Shown here: in pieces, positions 25,559-33,756 of the stretch
Layout: each line of letters starts with the position of its first letter
How positions within the stretch are numbered: the first letter of the stretch is position 1
Assembly: GCA_019118275.1 (NCBI GenBank)
Contig: DWZH01000038.1
Coordinates: 1 to 64,000 of the forward strand
Length of the DNA stretch: 64,000 nucleotides
From: Candidatus Brachybacterium merdavium
GTDB lineage: Bacteria; Actinomycetota; Actinomycetes; Actinomycetales; Dermabacteraceae
Reading direction: 5' to 3'
The notes under the pieces: generated by a model
Databases searched by the model: none
Told to the model about the DNA's origin: nothing
What the model saw: the letters and a program-made list of their open reading frames with translations, nothing else
Position numbers and translations under genes: made by a program

Positions 25559-26424
25559 GCGCGGCCGCCACCGGCAACGGCGCGGCCCGGACCCTCGGCG
25601 AGCTCGTCGGTCTCCTCGAGGACACCTACCCGCTGGACTGGGCCGAGAGCTGGGACCGGGTCGGCCTGGTGCTGGGAGAGCGCTCCGCTGGGGTGGACCG
25701 GGTGCTGCTGGCGGTCGACCCGACCCTCGAGGTCGCTCGCGAGGCCGTCGAGACCGGCAGCGACCTGCTGATCACCCATCACCCGCTGCTGCTGCGCGGG
25801 GCCAGTTTCCTGCCGGCCGATGAGGGCAAGGGCGCGGTGGTGACCACCTTGCTGCGCGCCGGGACGGGCCTGTGGTGCGGCCACACCAACGTCGACCGCT
25901 CCACGCTCGGCACCGTGGGCGCCTGGGCCCGGGCCCTGGACCTGCAGGACTCCCGCCCGCTGGTCCCGCCCGCCGCCGAGGCGGAGGGCGCCCACGGCTC
26001 CCGTCTCTTCGGACTCGGCGTGGTCGGCACGTTGGCCGCGCCGACCACGGTGGGCGAACTCGCCCGCCGAGTCTCCAGCATCGTTCCGGCCACGGCCCGG
26101 GGGGTGGCGCACACGGGGCCCGCCGAGCGGAGCGTGCGCACGGTCGCCGTGTGCCCGGGGGCCGGCGACTCCTTCGTCGAGGCCGCTGCTCGCACCGGGG
26201 CCGACGCCTACATCACCTCGGACCTGCGGCACCATCCCGCCCTCGAGCACGTGGAGGCCGCCGCCGACGCCACCGGCGTGCCGGCCCTGCTGGACGTCTC
26301 CCACGCCGCGAGCGAGTCGCTGTGGCTGCCGCTGGCGAAGGACCTGCTGGCCCGCACCGTCCCCGGTCTCGAGGTGCTCGTGAGCACGCGCTCCAGCGAT
26401 CCCTGGACCGGCACCGCCGTCTGA
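25555..26424 (+). CDS. Nif3-like dinuclear metal-centre protein
   Basis: This 289-residue member of the Nif3/YbgI family forms a hexamer with a two-metal site; a cyclohydrolase-like activity has been proposed for some members. Metal ligand motifs include ITHHPLLLRG near residue 78, HTNVDRS near 112, and the C-terminal DVSHAASE. The start overlaps sufU by ATGA. Close relatives are often followed by a zinc-ribbon gene, but here the next gene is convergent. Confidence 0.9.
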   Translation: MSAAATGNGAARTLGELVGLLEDTYPLDWAESWDRVGLVLGERSAGVDRVLLAVDPTLEVAREAVETGSDLLITHHPLLLRGASFLPADEGKGAVVTTLLRAGTGLWCGHTNVDRSTLGTVGAWARALDLQDSRPLVPPAAEAEGAHGSRLFGLGVVGTLAAPTTVGELARRVSSIVPATARGVAHTGPAERSVRTVAVCPGAGDSFVEAAARTGADAYITSDLRHHPALEHVEAAADATGVPALLDVSHAASESLWLPLAKDLLARTVPGLEVLVSTRSSDPWTGTAV

Positions 26425-26584
26425 ACCCGGGGTGCATCGGAGAAAGGGTTGCCCCGCACCGTCGGGGGCACATGACCGATCCCATGGCCGACATCACTCG
26501 TGAGAGTCCGAGGTCCGGGCCGGAGGATGTCCGGGAGGGGCCGAAGACGGGACGACACGGGACGGGAAGTGCAGGGTACGGAGG

Positions 26585-27361
26585 TCAGTCCACGCGGTCC
26601 ACGACGATGAGCTCGTCGCCGTGGAGCTCCACGCCCAAGGTGTCGTCGAAACCCGCCCGGAGCAGCTCGACAGTCTCCTGGGCGGTGGCCGGGGAGCGGG
26701 TGGCGTCCAGCAGCGCCCGGGTCACCCAGCCGCGATAGCGCTTGGCGTCATGGGAGACCACCTTGCGCGCCCCGCCGCGCTCCTGCACCGGAGAGACCTG
26801 CAGCACCCGCACCTGCTCGGTGGAGCTCATCGGCATCATCGACCGGTAGGCACCGGACCGGCAGTCGATGACCAGCGGTGAGGCGGAGGCGGCCAGCTGC
26901 CTGTGCAGATCCGCCACCACAGGGGTCAGGTGCTTGCGCCACCAGGTTCCCGCGGTGCCCAGACGCTGGATCCGGGAGGTCGCCGAGACCCGGTAGGCGG
27001 GGATGCGGTCCGCGGCGGCATCGACCAGGCCCAGCAGGGCGCTCTGGATCAGCACCGTGCGCTCTGCCCCCACCTCGGTGCCCGGAGCGAGCTGATCGAA
27101 CAGCACACCGGAGTAGACCTGCAGTGGCGCGCCGGCAGGCTCCTGGTCGAGATGCGCCATCCGCTCGGTCAGCTCGGGTGCGGAGGCCGGGACGCCGAGC
27201 CTGGCCGCGCCGTCGGCCCCGGTGGCCGTGCGCTGGACGGCTCTGAGCATCGACTGGCGGGCCGTGGTCAGGGCCGGCAGCGACAGGGACCCCAGCTCCA
27301 TGGGATCCGCGTACGGCGATGGGCGGTCCTTGGTCTCCGAGGGCGGCAGGAGGATCAGCAT
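26585..27361 (-). CDS. yaaA: YaaA family peroxide stress protein
   Basis: This 258-residue protein of the YaaA/UPF0246 family in E. coli lowers free iron and protects DNA during peroxide stress. The N-terminal LLPPSETKD, the central VYSGVLFDQL and the C-terminal KVVSHDAKRYRGWVTR match the family. I chose ATG 27361. A GAGAAT hexamer ends 6 nt before it, so the mRNA may be leaderless. It converges with the sufU-nif3 operon. Confidence 0.92.
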   Translation of the reverse strand: MLILLPPSETKDRPSPYADPMELGSLSLPALTTARQSMLRAVQRTATGADGAARLGVPASAPELTERMAHLDQEPAGAPLQVYSGVLFDQLAPGTEVGAERTVLIQSALLGLVDAAADRIPAYRVSATSRIQRLGTAGTWWRKHLTPVVADLHRQLAASASPLVIDCRSGAYRSMMPMSSTEQVRVLQVSPVQERGGARKVVSHDAKRYRGWVTRALLDATRSPATAQETVELLRAGFDDTLGVELHGDELIVVDRVD

Positions 27362-27412
27362 CCCGCCATTCTCGGAGAGAGCGACGATTCGATCGCATCC
27401 ACAGGGGGCAGA

Positions 27413-27448
27413 CGTAGCAGGCCTCACGTCCGTAGCAGGCCTGACGTC
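27413..27448. repeat. Tandem 18-bp repeat, two copies
   Basis: CGTAGCAGGCCTCACGTC (27413-27430) is followed at once by CGTAGCAGGCCTGACGTC (27431-27448), differing at one base. It lies between divergent yaaA and the OsmC gene. Confidence 0.85.
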
Positions 27449-27602
27449 CGCCTCGCGCTGCGACGGGAACGGGCCGCTGCACGGCCCGCACGGCGAGGGC
27501 GGTGGCGGGACCAAACGCCCGGCCGGAGACGTCCTGCGCTACTAGCCTGACGGAACAGCGGGCCGCTCACCAGTGGCCCCAGCACTGGAGAGGCGCGCAA
27601 CC

Positions 27603-28046
27603 ATGACCCCACAGACCTTCACCGCCCGGGCGACGGCGGAGACCGAGACGCGTGTGAACGTGCAGCTGCGCGACTTCACGCTCACGATCGACGAACCCGT
27701 TGCCCTGGGCGGCTCCGACCAGGGACCCAATCCTGTCGAATTCGTGCTCGCAGCAGTGATGGGATGCATGAATGTGGTGGTCCATCTGGTGGCGAAGGAG
27801 CGCGGCGTGCGTATCCGCTCACTGGAGGCGACCGCTCGAGGCAGCCTCGACCCCGCACGGTTCATGGGGCGTCCGACGCAGGAGCGCACCGGCTTCACCG
27901 AGATCGAGGTGGGGCTCGACATCGACAGCGATGCGAGCAGCGAAGAGCTGGAGGAGATCATCCGCGTCGCCGAGGAGCGCTGCCCGGTCTCGGACAATCT
28001 GAGCCACCCCACGCCGGTGCGGATCCGTCTCACCTCCGGTCGGTGA
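27603..28046 (+). CDS. OsmC-family protein
   Basis: This 147-residue OsmC-fold protein carries its two cysteines in AAVMGCMNVVVH near residue 58 and EERCPVSDN near 130, the usual redox pair of the family. The N-terminus and PVALGGSDQGPNPVEF are also typical. It is distinct in sequence from the OsmC protein at 13.7 kb. It is divergent from the peroxide-stress gene yaaA, which fits a role against peroxides or electrophiles, but the substrate is unknown. Confidence 0.87.
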   Translation: MTPQTFTARATAETETRVNVQLRDFTLTIDEPVALGGSDQGPNPVEFVLAAVMGCMNVVVHLVAKERGVRIRSLEATARGSLDPARFMGRPTQERTGFTEIEVGLDIDSDASSEELEEIIRVAEERCPVSDNLSHPTPVRIRLTSGR

Positions 28047-28099
28047 GGCGACGGGACCGCCCCGGGCGTGTTGGGAGGTCGACGTGGGACGTAGACTGG

Positions 28100-28468
28100 G
28101 GGCGGACCAGTCGGCCGGGCAGCCGCGTCCCCGCAGCAGCGGGGCCGAGGAAAGTCCGGGCTCCACCTGGAACGGTGGTGGGTAACACCCACCCGGAGTG
28201 ATCCGCGGGACAGTGCCACAGAAAGCAGACCGCCGTCCGCGCCCTGTGGGGAGCAGGCGGTAAGGGTGAAAGGGTGGAGTAAGAGACCACCGCGGCCTCG
28301 GTGACGAGGTCGGCACGGCAAACCCCACCGGGAGCAAGGTCAGACAGGGAACGCTCGAGGGTGCCAGCCCGAGTTCCCGGGTGGACCGCTGGAGGTCACC
28401 GGCAACGGTGATCCGAGATGGATGGCTGCCGATCACAGAACCCGGCTTACAGGCCGGCTGGTCCGCCC
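28100..28468 (+). ncRNA. rnpB: RNase P RNA (bacterial type A)
   Basis: This is the catalytic RNA that matures tRNA 5' ends. The conserved blocks are present in order: GAGGAAAGTCCGGGCTCC, AGAAAGCAGACCGCC, GGTAAGGGTGAAA, and near the 3' end GATGGATGGCTGCC and ACAGAACCCGGCTTACA. The terminal helix P1 is formed by GGGCGGACCAG and CTGGTCCGCCC. A TAGACT hexamer at 28092-28097 is a possible -10. The 3' end lies 15 bp from the convergent ppgK stop. Confidence 0.97.
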
Positions 28469-28483
28469 ATCGCTCAGCGCAGG

Positions 28484-29452
28484 CTACTTCGCCGCCTCCA
28501 TGTCCGCGGACCTCGCCTGCTCCGCGGTCTTCTTCATCGCGGCCTTCTCGCGCTCCTTGCGGCCCTTCTTCTTTTTCTTCTTCTTCGAGGAGGGGTCCTT
28601 CTTGGAGGAGGGATCCTTCTTCTCGGGTGTGCCCCCACCGGTGGGCACCGGCGGGAAGGACCCGGTGGCGGTGCGCGGTCGCTGGCGCAGGGCGGCCTTC
28701 TCCTCCTCGGCCCGGCGGGCGAGCGCCGCCGCTCCCACGATACCGGCCTCGTTGCGCAGCTCGGCCGGGACGATCGGGGTGTGCAGGTCCAGCAGCGGCA
28801 GGAACTTGCGGTGGTGCTTGGAGACCCCGCCCCCGACGATGATCAGGGTGGGGCTGAACAAGAACTCGACCAGCGAGAAGTACTCCTGCAGACGCCCGGC
28901 CCAGGTCTCCCAGTCCAGGTTCTCGCGCTCGCGGGCGGACTCGGCCATGTACCGCTCGATGGACGCGCCCTGATAGGGGATGTGGCCCAGCTCGGCGTTG
29001 GGGACCAGCCTGCCGTCGACGAACATCGCGCTGCCCACGCCGGTGCCCAGCGTGATCACCAGCACCACGCCTCTGCTCCTGCGGCCGGCGCCGAACTCCA
29101 TCTCGGCGATCCCGGCGGCATCGGCGTCGTTGACCACGAACACCTCGTGCCCTGTGCGCTCGGTCAGCAGGCTGTCCACGTCGGTGCCGATCCAGCTCTG
29201 ATCGACGTTGGCTGCGGTCATGGCCACGCCGTCCTGGACCACAGCCGGGAAGGTGACGCCCACCGGCACGCCGCGGCCGATCTCGAAGGACTCGACCAAA
29301 GCGGTGACCGTATCGGCGACGGCATCGGGGGTGGAGGGTTGGGGCGTGGGGATCCGCAGACGGTCGGCCGACAGCGCCCCCGTGCTCAGATCCACCGGCG
29401 CACCCTTGATGCCGCTGCCGCCGATATCCACGCCGAAGGCCTTCTTGATCAT
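28484..29452 (-). CDS. ppgK: Polyphosphate glucokinase with lysine-rich C-terminal tail
   Basis: This 322-residue ROK-family kinase is of the actinobacterial PPGK type, which phosphorylates glucose from polyphosphate or ATP. The phosphate-binding [10 protein letters not shown] is at the N-terminus, the catalytic Asp is in NDADAAG, and GTGVGSAMF and ELGHIPYQG follow. GAGGA precedes ATG 29452. After the conserved fold, about 70 extra residues include a KKDPSS repeat, seven consecutive lysines and more Lys/Glu/Ala-rich helix. The tail might hold polyphosphate chains or membranes. Confidence 0.92.
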   Translation of the reverse strand: MIKKAFGVDIGGSGIKGAPVDLSTGALSADRLRIPTPQPSTPDAVADTVTALVESFEIGRGVPVGVTFPAVVQDGVAMTAANVDQSWIGTDVDSLLTERTGHEVFVVNDADAAGIAEMEFGAGRRSRGVVLVITLGTGVGSAMFVDGRLVPNAELGHIPYQGASIERYMAESARERENLDWETWAGRLQEYFSLVEFLFSPTLIIVGGGVSKHHRKFLPLLDLHTPIVPAELRNEAGIVGAAALARRAEEEKAALRQRPRTATGSFPPVPTGGGTPEKKDPSSKKDPSSKKKKKKKGRKEREKAAMKKTAEQARSADMEAAK

Positions 29453-29564
29453 GACAGTCCTCGTTCTGGTGAGCCGGGTCGCTGGCCGCCCGGCGGGCCG
29501 CCGGGGACAGTGTGCCAAAGATAGGCCGTCAGGACCTGCCCGGCCAGATCCGCACGGCCGGAGC

Positions 29565-30452
29565 TCATGTGCCCGTCAGCAGTTCCGGTCCGCCGGCGGT
29601 GACCACCAGGGTGTGCTCGAACTGCGCGGTGAAGGAGCGGTCCTTGGTCACCACCGTCCAGCCGTCGTCCCACATCTCCCACGCCTGGGAGCCGATCGTG
29701 ACCATCGGCTCCACGGTGAAGGTCATGCCCTCGGCGATCACGTCGTCGAACATCGGGGCCGAATCGTAATGCGGGATGACCAGACCGTTGTGGAACCCCT
29801 CTGCGATGCCGTGACCGGTGAAGTCGCGCACCGATTCGTAGCCGTGCCGGCCGACGAACTTCTCGATCACCCGACCGATCACGTTGACCTGCCGGCCCGG
29901 CTTGGCGGCACGGATGCCGCGCATCATCGCCTCCTCGGAGCGGGTCACCAGCTCCTGGATGCGCGGGTCGACGTCGCCGATCAGGAAGGTGGCATTGGTG
30001 TCCCCGTGCACACCGTGGATGAAGGCGGTGACATCGACGTTGAGGATGTCGCCGGGCTGCATCACCGTCGAGTCGGGGATGCCGTGGCAGACGACCTCGT
30101 TCAGACTGGTGCAGCAGGATTTGGGGAAGTGCAGGTAGCCCAGCGGCGAGGGGTAGGCGCCGTTCTCGACCAGCACGTCGTGGACCACGGCGTCGATGTG
30201 GTCGGTGGTCACGCCCGGCCGGGCGGCCTCGCTGGCGGCCTGCAGCGCCAGGGTCGCGATCCGCGACGCCTCGCGCACCCGCTCGATCACCTCCGCAGTC
30301 TGCACCTTCGGGCCACTGTCGGAGACGGCCTCGTCCTTGTCCACGTACTCGGGGCGCTCGATGCGCGCGGGAACCGCACGCCTCGGGCCGACGTCACCGG
30401 GCACCAGCTCCTCGCGCCCTTCAGGGCGGATCCATTCCTGCTCTACAGTCAT
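29565..30452 (-). CDS. map: Methionine aminopeptidase, type I
   Basis: This 295-residue two-metal hydrolase removes the N-terminal Met. The five metal ligands are visible: Asp in NVDVTAF, Asp in GDTNATF, His in TGHGIAEG, Glu in TVEPMVT and Glu in QFEHT. The substrate His lies in VCHGIPD. A roughly 45-residue N-terminal extension precedes the core, as in other actinobacterial type Ic enzymes. A GTG at 30458 is an alternative start. The gene is divergent from a small protein gene, with 38 bp between the start codons. Confidence 0.95.
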   Translation of the reverse strand: MTVEQEWIRPEGREELVPGDVGPRRAVPARIERPEYVDKDEAVSDSGPKVQTAEVIERVREASRIATLALQAASEAARPGVTTDHIDAVVHDVLVENGAYPSPLGYLHFPKSCCTSLNEVVCHGIPDSTVMQPGDILNVDVTAFIHGVHGDTNATFLIGDVDPRIQELVTRSEEAMMRGIRAAKPGRQVNVIGRVIEKFVGRHGYESVRDFTGHGIAEGFHNGLVIPHYDSAPMFDDVIAEGMTFTVEPMVTIGSQAWEMWDDGWTVVTKDRSFTAQFEHTLVVTAGGPELLTGT

Positions 30453-30490
30453 GGTCACCAGTGTCTCACCGACGCAGGAGGGAGCTCACC

Positions 30491-30709
30491 GTGAGCGAGA
30501 CCGAAGGCTTCTACTACAACCTCTCCACCGGGGCCGTGGAGGAGGGACGTCAGTCGCCGGGCAGCGAACTGATGGGCCCCTACCAGACGCGCGCTGAGGC
30601 CGAGCGGGCACTGCAGATCGCCGCGACCCGCAACGAGGCCTGGGAGGAGGCCGACGAGGAGTGGCAGGACTGGGGTGAGCCCCCGGCCGAGGCCGAAGAC
30701 CCCCGCTGA
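30491..30709 (+). CDS. Small acidic actinobacterial protein (SPOR-like annotation)
   Basis: This 72-residue soluble protein has the pattern [26 protein letters not shown] and a very acidic C-terminus. Similar short proteins are widespread in actinobacteria and are often labelled SPOR-domain-like, but their function is unknown. CAGGAGGGAG lies about 8 nt before GTG 30491, favouring this over an ATG at 30461. Confidence 0.75.
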   Translation: MSETEGFYYNLSTGAVEEGRQSPGSELMGPYQTRAEAERALQIAATRNEAWEEADEEWQDWGEPPAEAEDPR

Positions 30710-30751
30710 GCAGCCCGCCGGACCGATCCCGGGCGGGGCCATCGGGTCCGG

Positions 30752-31579
30752 TCACTCGAAGGAGTGCTCGGGCCCGGGGTAGGCACGCTCGGCGACTTCG
30801 TCGTGGTAGGCGCTCGCGGCGCGCTCCAGCTCGGCGCCGAGCTGCGCGTAGGCCTTGACGAACTTCCCCGCGAAGCCGGACAGCCCCGCCATGTCCTGCC
30901 AGACCAACACCTGACCGTCGCAGGAGGGCCCGGCGCCGATGCCGATGGTGGGGATGGTCAGCTCCGCGGTGATGCGGGCGGAGACCTCAGCGGGCACCAG
31001 CTCGAGCACGATCGCCGAGGCCCCGGCCTCCTGGACGGCGAGCGCCTCTGCCACCAGCTGATCCGCCGCCTCGGCCTGCCGACCCTGCACGCGGTGCCCC
31101 GACAGGGCGTTGACCGACTGCGGGGTGAACCCGAGGTGGCCCATCACCGGGATGCCCGCACCGACCAGGGCCCGGATCTGCGGCGCGATCGCGGAGCCGC
31201 CCTCGAGCTTGACCATCTCCGCTCCGGCCCGGACGAGCTCGACCGCGTGATGGACCGCATCCATGGGTCCGGCTTCGTAGGTCCCGAACGCCAGATCCGC
31301 CACCAGCAGTGGGCGATGCACGCTGCGGGCGACGGCCCCGGTGAAAGTCAGCATGTCCTGATGGGTGGTGGCCGTGGTCGAGCTGTGGCCCAGCACGGTG
31401 GTGCCCACAGAGTCGCCCACCAGCAATGCCTCGATGCCGGCGGCCTCGAACGCCCGGGCCGAGAACTGGTCATAGGCGGTGAGCATCGAGAACGGCCGGC
31501 CGGCCTCCTTGGCCTGCTGCAGGTGGCGGATGCGGATCTTCGCGGGGCGGGCGGAGCCGGAACCGGTGCTGGCGGCCAC
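30752..31579 (-). CDS. panB: 3-methyl-2-oxobutanoate hydroxymethyltransferase
   Basis: This 275-residue PanB is the first committed enzyme of pantothenate (coenzyme A) synthesis and adds a hydroxymethyl group from methylene-tetrahydrofolate to ketoisovalerate. Motifs include MLTAYDQ, VGDSVGTTVLG with metal-binding Asp, VKLEGG, VMGHLGFTPQS and IGIGAGPSCDGQVLV. AGGAGGT lies 4 nt before GTG 31579. No panC or panD is in the window. Confidence 0.95.
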   Translation of the reverse strand: MAASTGSGSARPAKIRIRHLQQAKEAGRPFSMLTAYDQFSARAFEAAGIEALLVGDSVGTTVLGHSSTTATTHQDMLTFTGAVARSVHRPLLVADLAFGTYEAGPMDAVHHAVELVRAGAEMVKLEGGSAIAPQIRALVGAGIPVMGHLGFTPQSVNALSGHRVQGRQAEAADQLVAEALAVQEAGASAIVLELVPAEVSARITAELTIPTIGIGAGPSCDGQVLVWQDMAGLSGFAGKFVKAYAQLGAELERAASAYHDEVAERAYPGPEHSFE

Positions 31580-31751
31580 GGTGACCTCCTGGTCGATGAG
31601 CGGATGTGCCGTGCGGCAGTGGATGCGACCAGCTTATCGGCGCCCGTGCCCTCCTCCGCGGCACGGTTCGCCGATTTGTCTTGGGCAGCGAGCCCTTGAC
31701 AGGCTGGTGCCCAGGTGCGCGTGCACCGACTGTCATGAAGGGACCCAGCTC

Positions 31752-32342
31752 ATGCATGCATTCGTCCGTAGCGTCGCCCGGCGCACCTCGATCGGCCTCG
31801 GGGCCCTGGCTCTGGCAGTGGGCGTCGCCGCCTGCGGGGGAGACGACGGCCAGGAATCGGCCCCCGAGCAGGATCCCGGGGTCGAGGAGAGCGCCCCGGA
31901 GGAGGATGAGCAGCTCGATCCCGGCGACGGGGACGAGCCGCAGTCGGACGCCGGTGGGGAGACGGACGGTGATTCCGAGGCCTCCGACGGCGACGGGGAC
32001 GCCGAGGAGCTGTCCGAGCAGGATCTGGAGGCCGCGCAGCAGCGCTGGGTCGACTTCATCGGCGCGCTCGACGAGCAGGACGCCGAGTATGCGTGCTCCT
32101 ACCTGCTCAATCCGGAGACCGGGCAGACCGGGGACGGGGACGCGGAATGCGAGGCGGCCTTCGAGGAGGACGTCATGCCCCAGGTCGACGGCGATGAGTT
32201 CGCCGGCCTCGACGTCTCGATGATCGATGCCGAGGACAACGGTGACGGCTCGGTCACCATCCTCCTCGACGGACAGCCGTTCCCGCTGCCGCTGGTGGAG
32301 GGCGAGGACGGCGAGTGGTACATCACCGGTCCTGCGTTCTGA
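31752..32342 (+). CDS. Acidic lipoprotein of unknown function
   Basis: This 196-residue predicted lipoprotein has a basic N-terminus, a hydrophobic stretch and a lipobox VAACGG near residue 28. A linker of about 60 residues is very rich in Asp, Glu, Gly and Ser. A small C-terminal domain (WVDFIGALDEQDAEYACSYL, a second Cys in ECEAAFEED, and ILLDGQPFPLPL near the end) resembles the NTF2-like or DUF4878-type folds found in actinobacterial lipoproteins. GAAGGG precedes the ATG. No function is proposed. Confidence 0.75.
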   Translation: MHAFVRSVARRTSIGLGALALAVGVAACGGDDGQESAPEQDPGVEESAPEEDEQLDPGDGDEPQSDAGGETDGDSEASDGDGDAEELSEQDLEAAQQRWVDFIGALDEQDAEYACSYLLNPETGQTGDGDAECEAAFEEDVMPQVDGDEFAGLDVSMIDAEDNGDGSVTILLDGQPFPLPLVEGEDGEWYITGPAF

Positions 32343-32386
32343 TCGGCTGAGGTCGGTCGGCGGGTCCGGTGCGGCACACTGGGCGC

Positions 32387-33724
32387 ATGGAACACCTCCA
32401 CGATGATGTCATCCGCAAGGTCGACGACGGCGATGTGCGCTTCATCAGGCTCTGGTTCTGCGACATCGCCGGCACCCTGAAGTCCATCGCGATCTCCCCG
32501 TCAGACCTGGAGGTCGCTTTCACCGAGGGCATCGGGATCGACGGCTCGACCATCGAGGGCCTGACCCGCAGCTACGAGTCGGACATGATCCTGCGACCGG
32601 ATCCGGCCACCTTCGAACTGCTGGCCTGGAGGGGACGCTCCAACGCCACCGCCCGCATGATGTGCGATGTCCTCACCCCCGACGGGGAGCCGGCGGCCGC
32701 GGATCCGCGCCGAGTGCTGCGTGACGCTCTGGGACGCGCGGAGGAGAAGGGGCTGGAGCTGTTCGCCCATCCCGAGATCGAGTTCTACCTGTTCGCGGAG
32801 CCCTACCAGCGCGGTCAGCAGCTGATGCCCGCCGACAACGCCGGCTACTTCGACCATGTGCACCGCGGGCAGGGTCAGGACTTCCGCCGCATCGCCATCC
32901 AGCACCTGGAGGCGATGAACATCCAGGTCGAGTTCTCCCACCACGAGAACGGACCCGGCCAGAACGAGATCGACCTGCGCTACGCCGATGCTCTGACCAC
33001 CGCCGACAACATCGTCACCCTGCGCACCGTGGTCAAGGAGGTGGCCCTGTCGATGGGACAGGTCGCCACCTTCATGCCCAAGCCGATGATCGACCAGCCC
33101 GGCTCGGGGATGCACACCCACCTGTCGCTCTTCCAGGGCGGCAAGAACGCCTTCCATGAGCCGGGCGCCGAGTTCGGTCTGTCCCGCGTCGGCCGTCAGT
33201 TCATCGCGGGACTGCTGCGCCACGCCCCCGAGTACTCGGCGGTGACCAACCAGTGGGTCAATTCCTACAAGCGGCTGTGGGGGGCGCAGGAGGCCCCGAG
33301 CTACATCTGCTGGGGCCACAACAACCGCTCCGCGCTGGTGCGGGTGCCGTTCCACAAACCCACCAAGGGCACCAGCTCCCGGGTGGAGTTCCGGGGCCTG
33401 GACTCCTCGGCCAACCCATACCTGGCCTTCGCGGTGCTGTTGGCCGCCGGGATGGCGGGGATCGACGGGGAGTACGAGCTGCCCGAGGGCGCTGAGGACG
33501 CGGTCTGGGGCCTGACCGAACGTGAACGGCGCGCCATGGGCATCGAACCGCTGCCCACAGACCTGTTCCGGGCCCTGGAGAGCTTCGAGAGCTCCGAGCT
33601 GATGGCCTCCACCCTGGGCGAGCAGGTCTTCGAGTTCTTCCTGCGCGACAAGCGCAATGAATGGCACCGCTACCGCGAACAGGTCACCGATTACGAGCTC
33701 GCCTCGACTTTCAGCCGCGTCTGA
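32387..33724 (+). CDS. glnA2: Glutamine synthetase, GSI-alpha type (GlnA2-like)
   Basis: This 445-residue glutamine synthetase shows the conserved FCDIAGTLKS, the metal and ATP sites AHPEIEFYL, MPKPMIDQPGSGMHTH, and NNRSALVRVP. It lacks the beta-type adenylylation loop: the segment around ERRAMGIEPLPTDLF has no Tyr at the modified position. It should therefore not be controlled by the adjacent glnE. ATG 32387 has no clear Shine-Dalgarno and a CACACT ends 6 nt before it. It probably plays a secondary role next to glnA1. Confidence 0.92.
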   Translation: MEHLHDDVIRKVDDGDVRFIRLWFCDIAGTLKSIAISPSDLEVAFTEGIGIDGSTIEGLTRSYESDMILRPDPATFELLAWRGRSNATARMMCDVLTPDGEPAAADPRRVLRDALGRAEEKGLELFAHPEIEFYLFAEPYQRGQQLMPADNAGYFDHVHRGQGQDFRRIAIQHLEAMNIQVEFSHHENGPGQNEIDLRYADALTTADNIVTLRTVVKEVALSMGQVATFMPKPMIDQPGSGMHTHLSLFQGGKNAFHEPGAEFGLSRVGRQFIAGLLRHAPEYSAVTNQWVNSYKRLWGAQEAPSYICWGHNNRSALVRVPFHKPTKGTSSRVEFRGLDSSANPYLAFAVLLAAGMAGIDGEYELPEGAEDAVWGLTERERRAMGIEPLPTDLFRALESFESSELMASTLGEQVFEFFLRDKRNEWHRYREQVTDYELASTFSRV

Positions 33725-33756
33725 GAGCGGCACGCACCGCACCGAGAGGACCGAGC

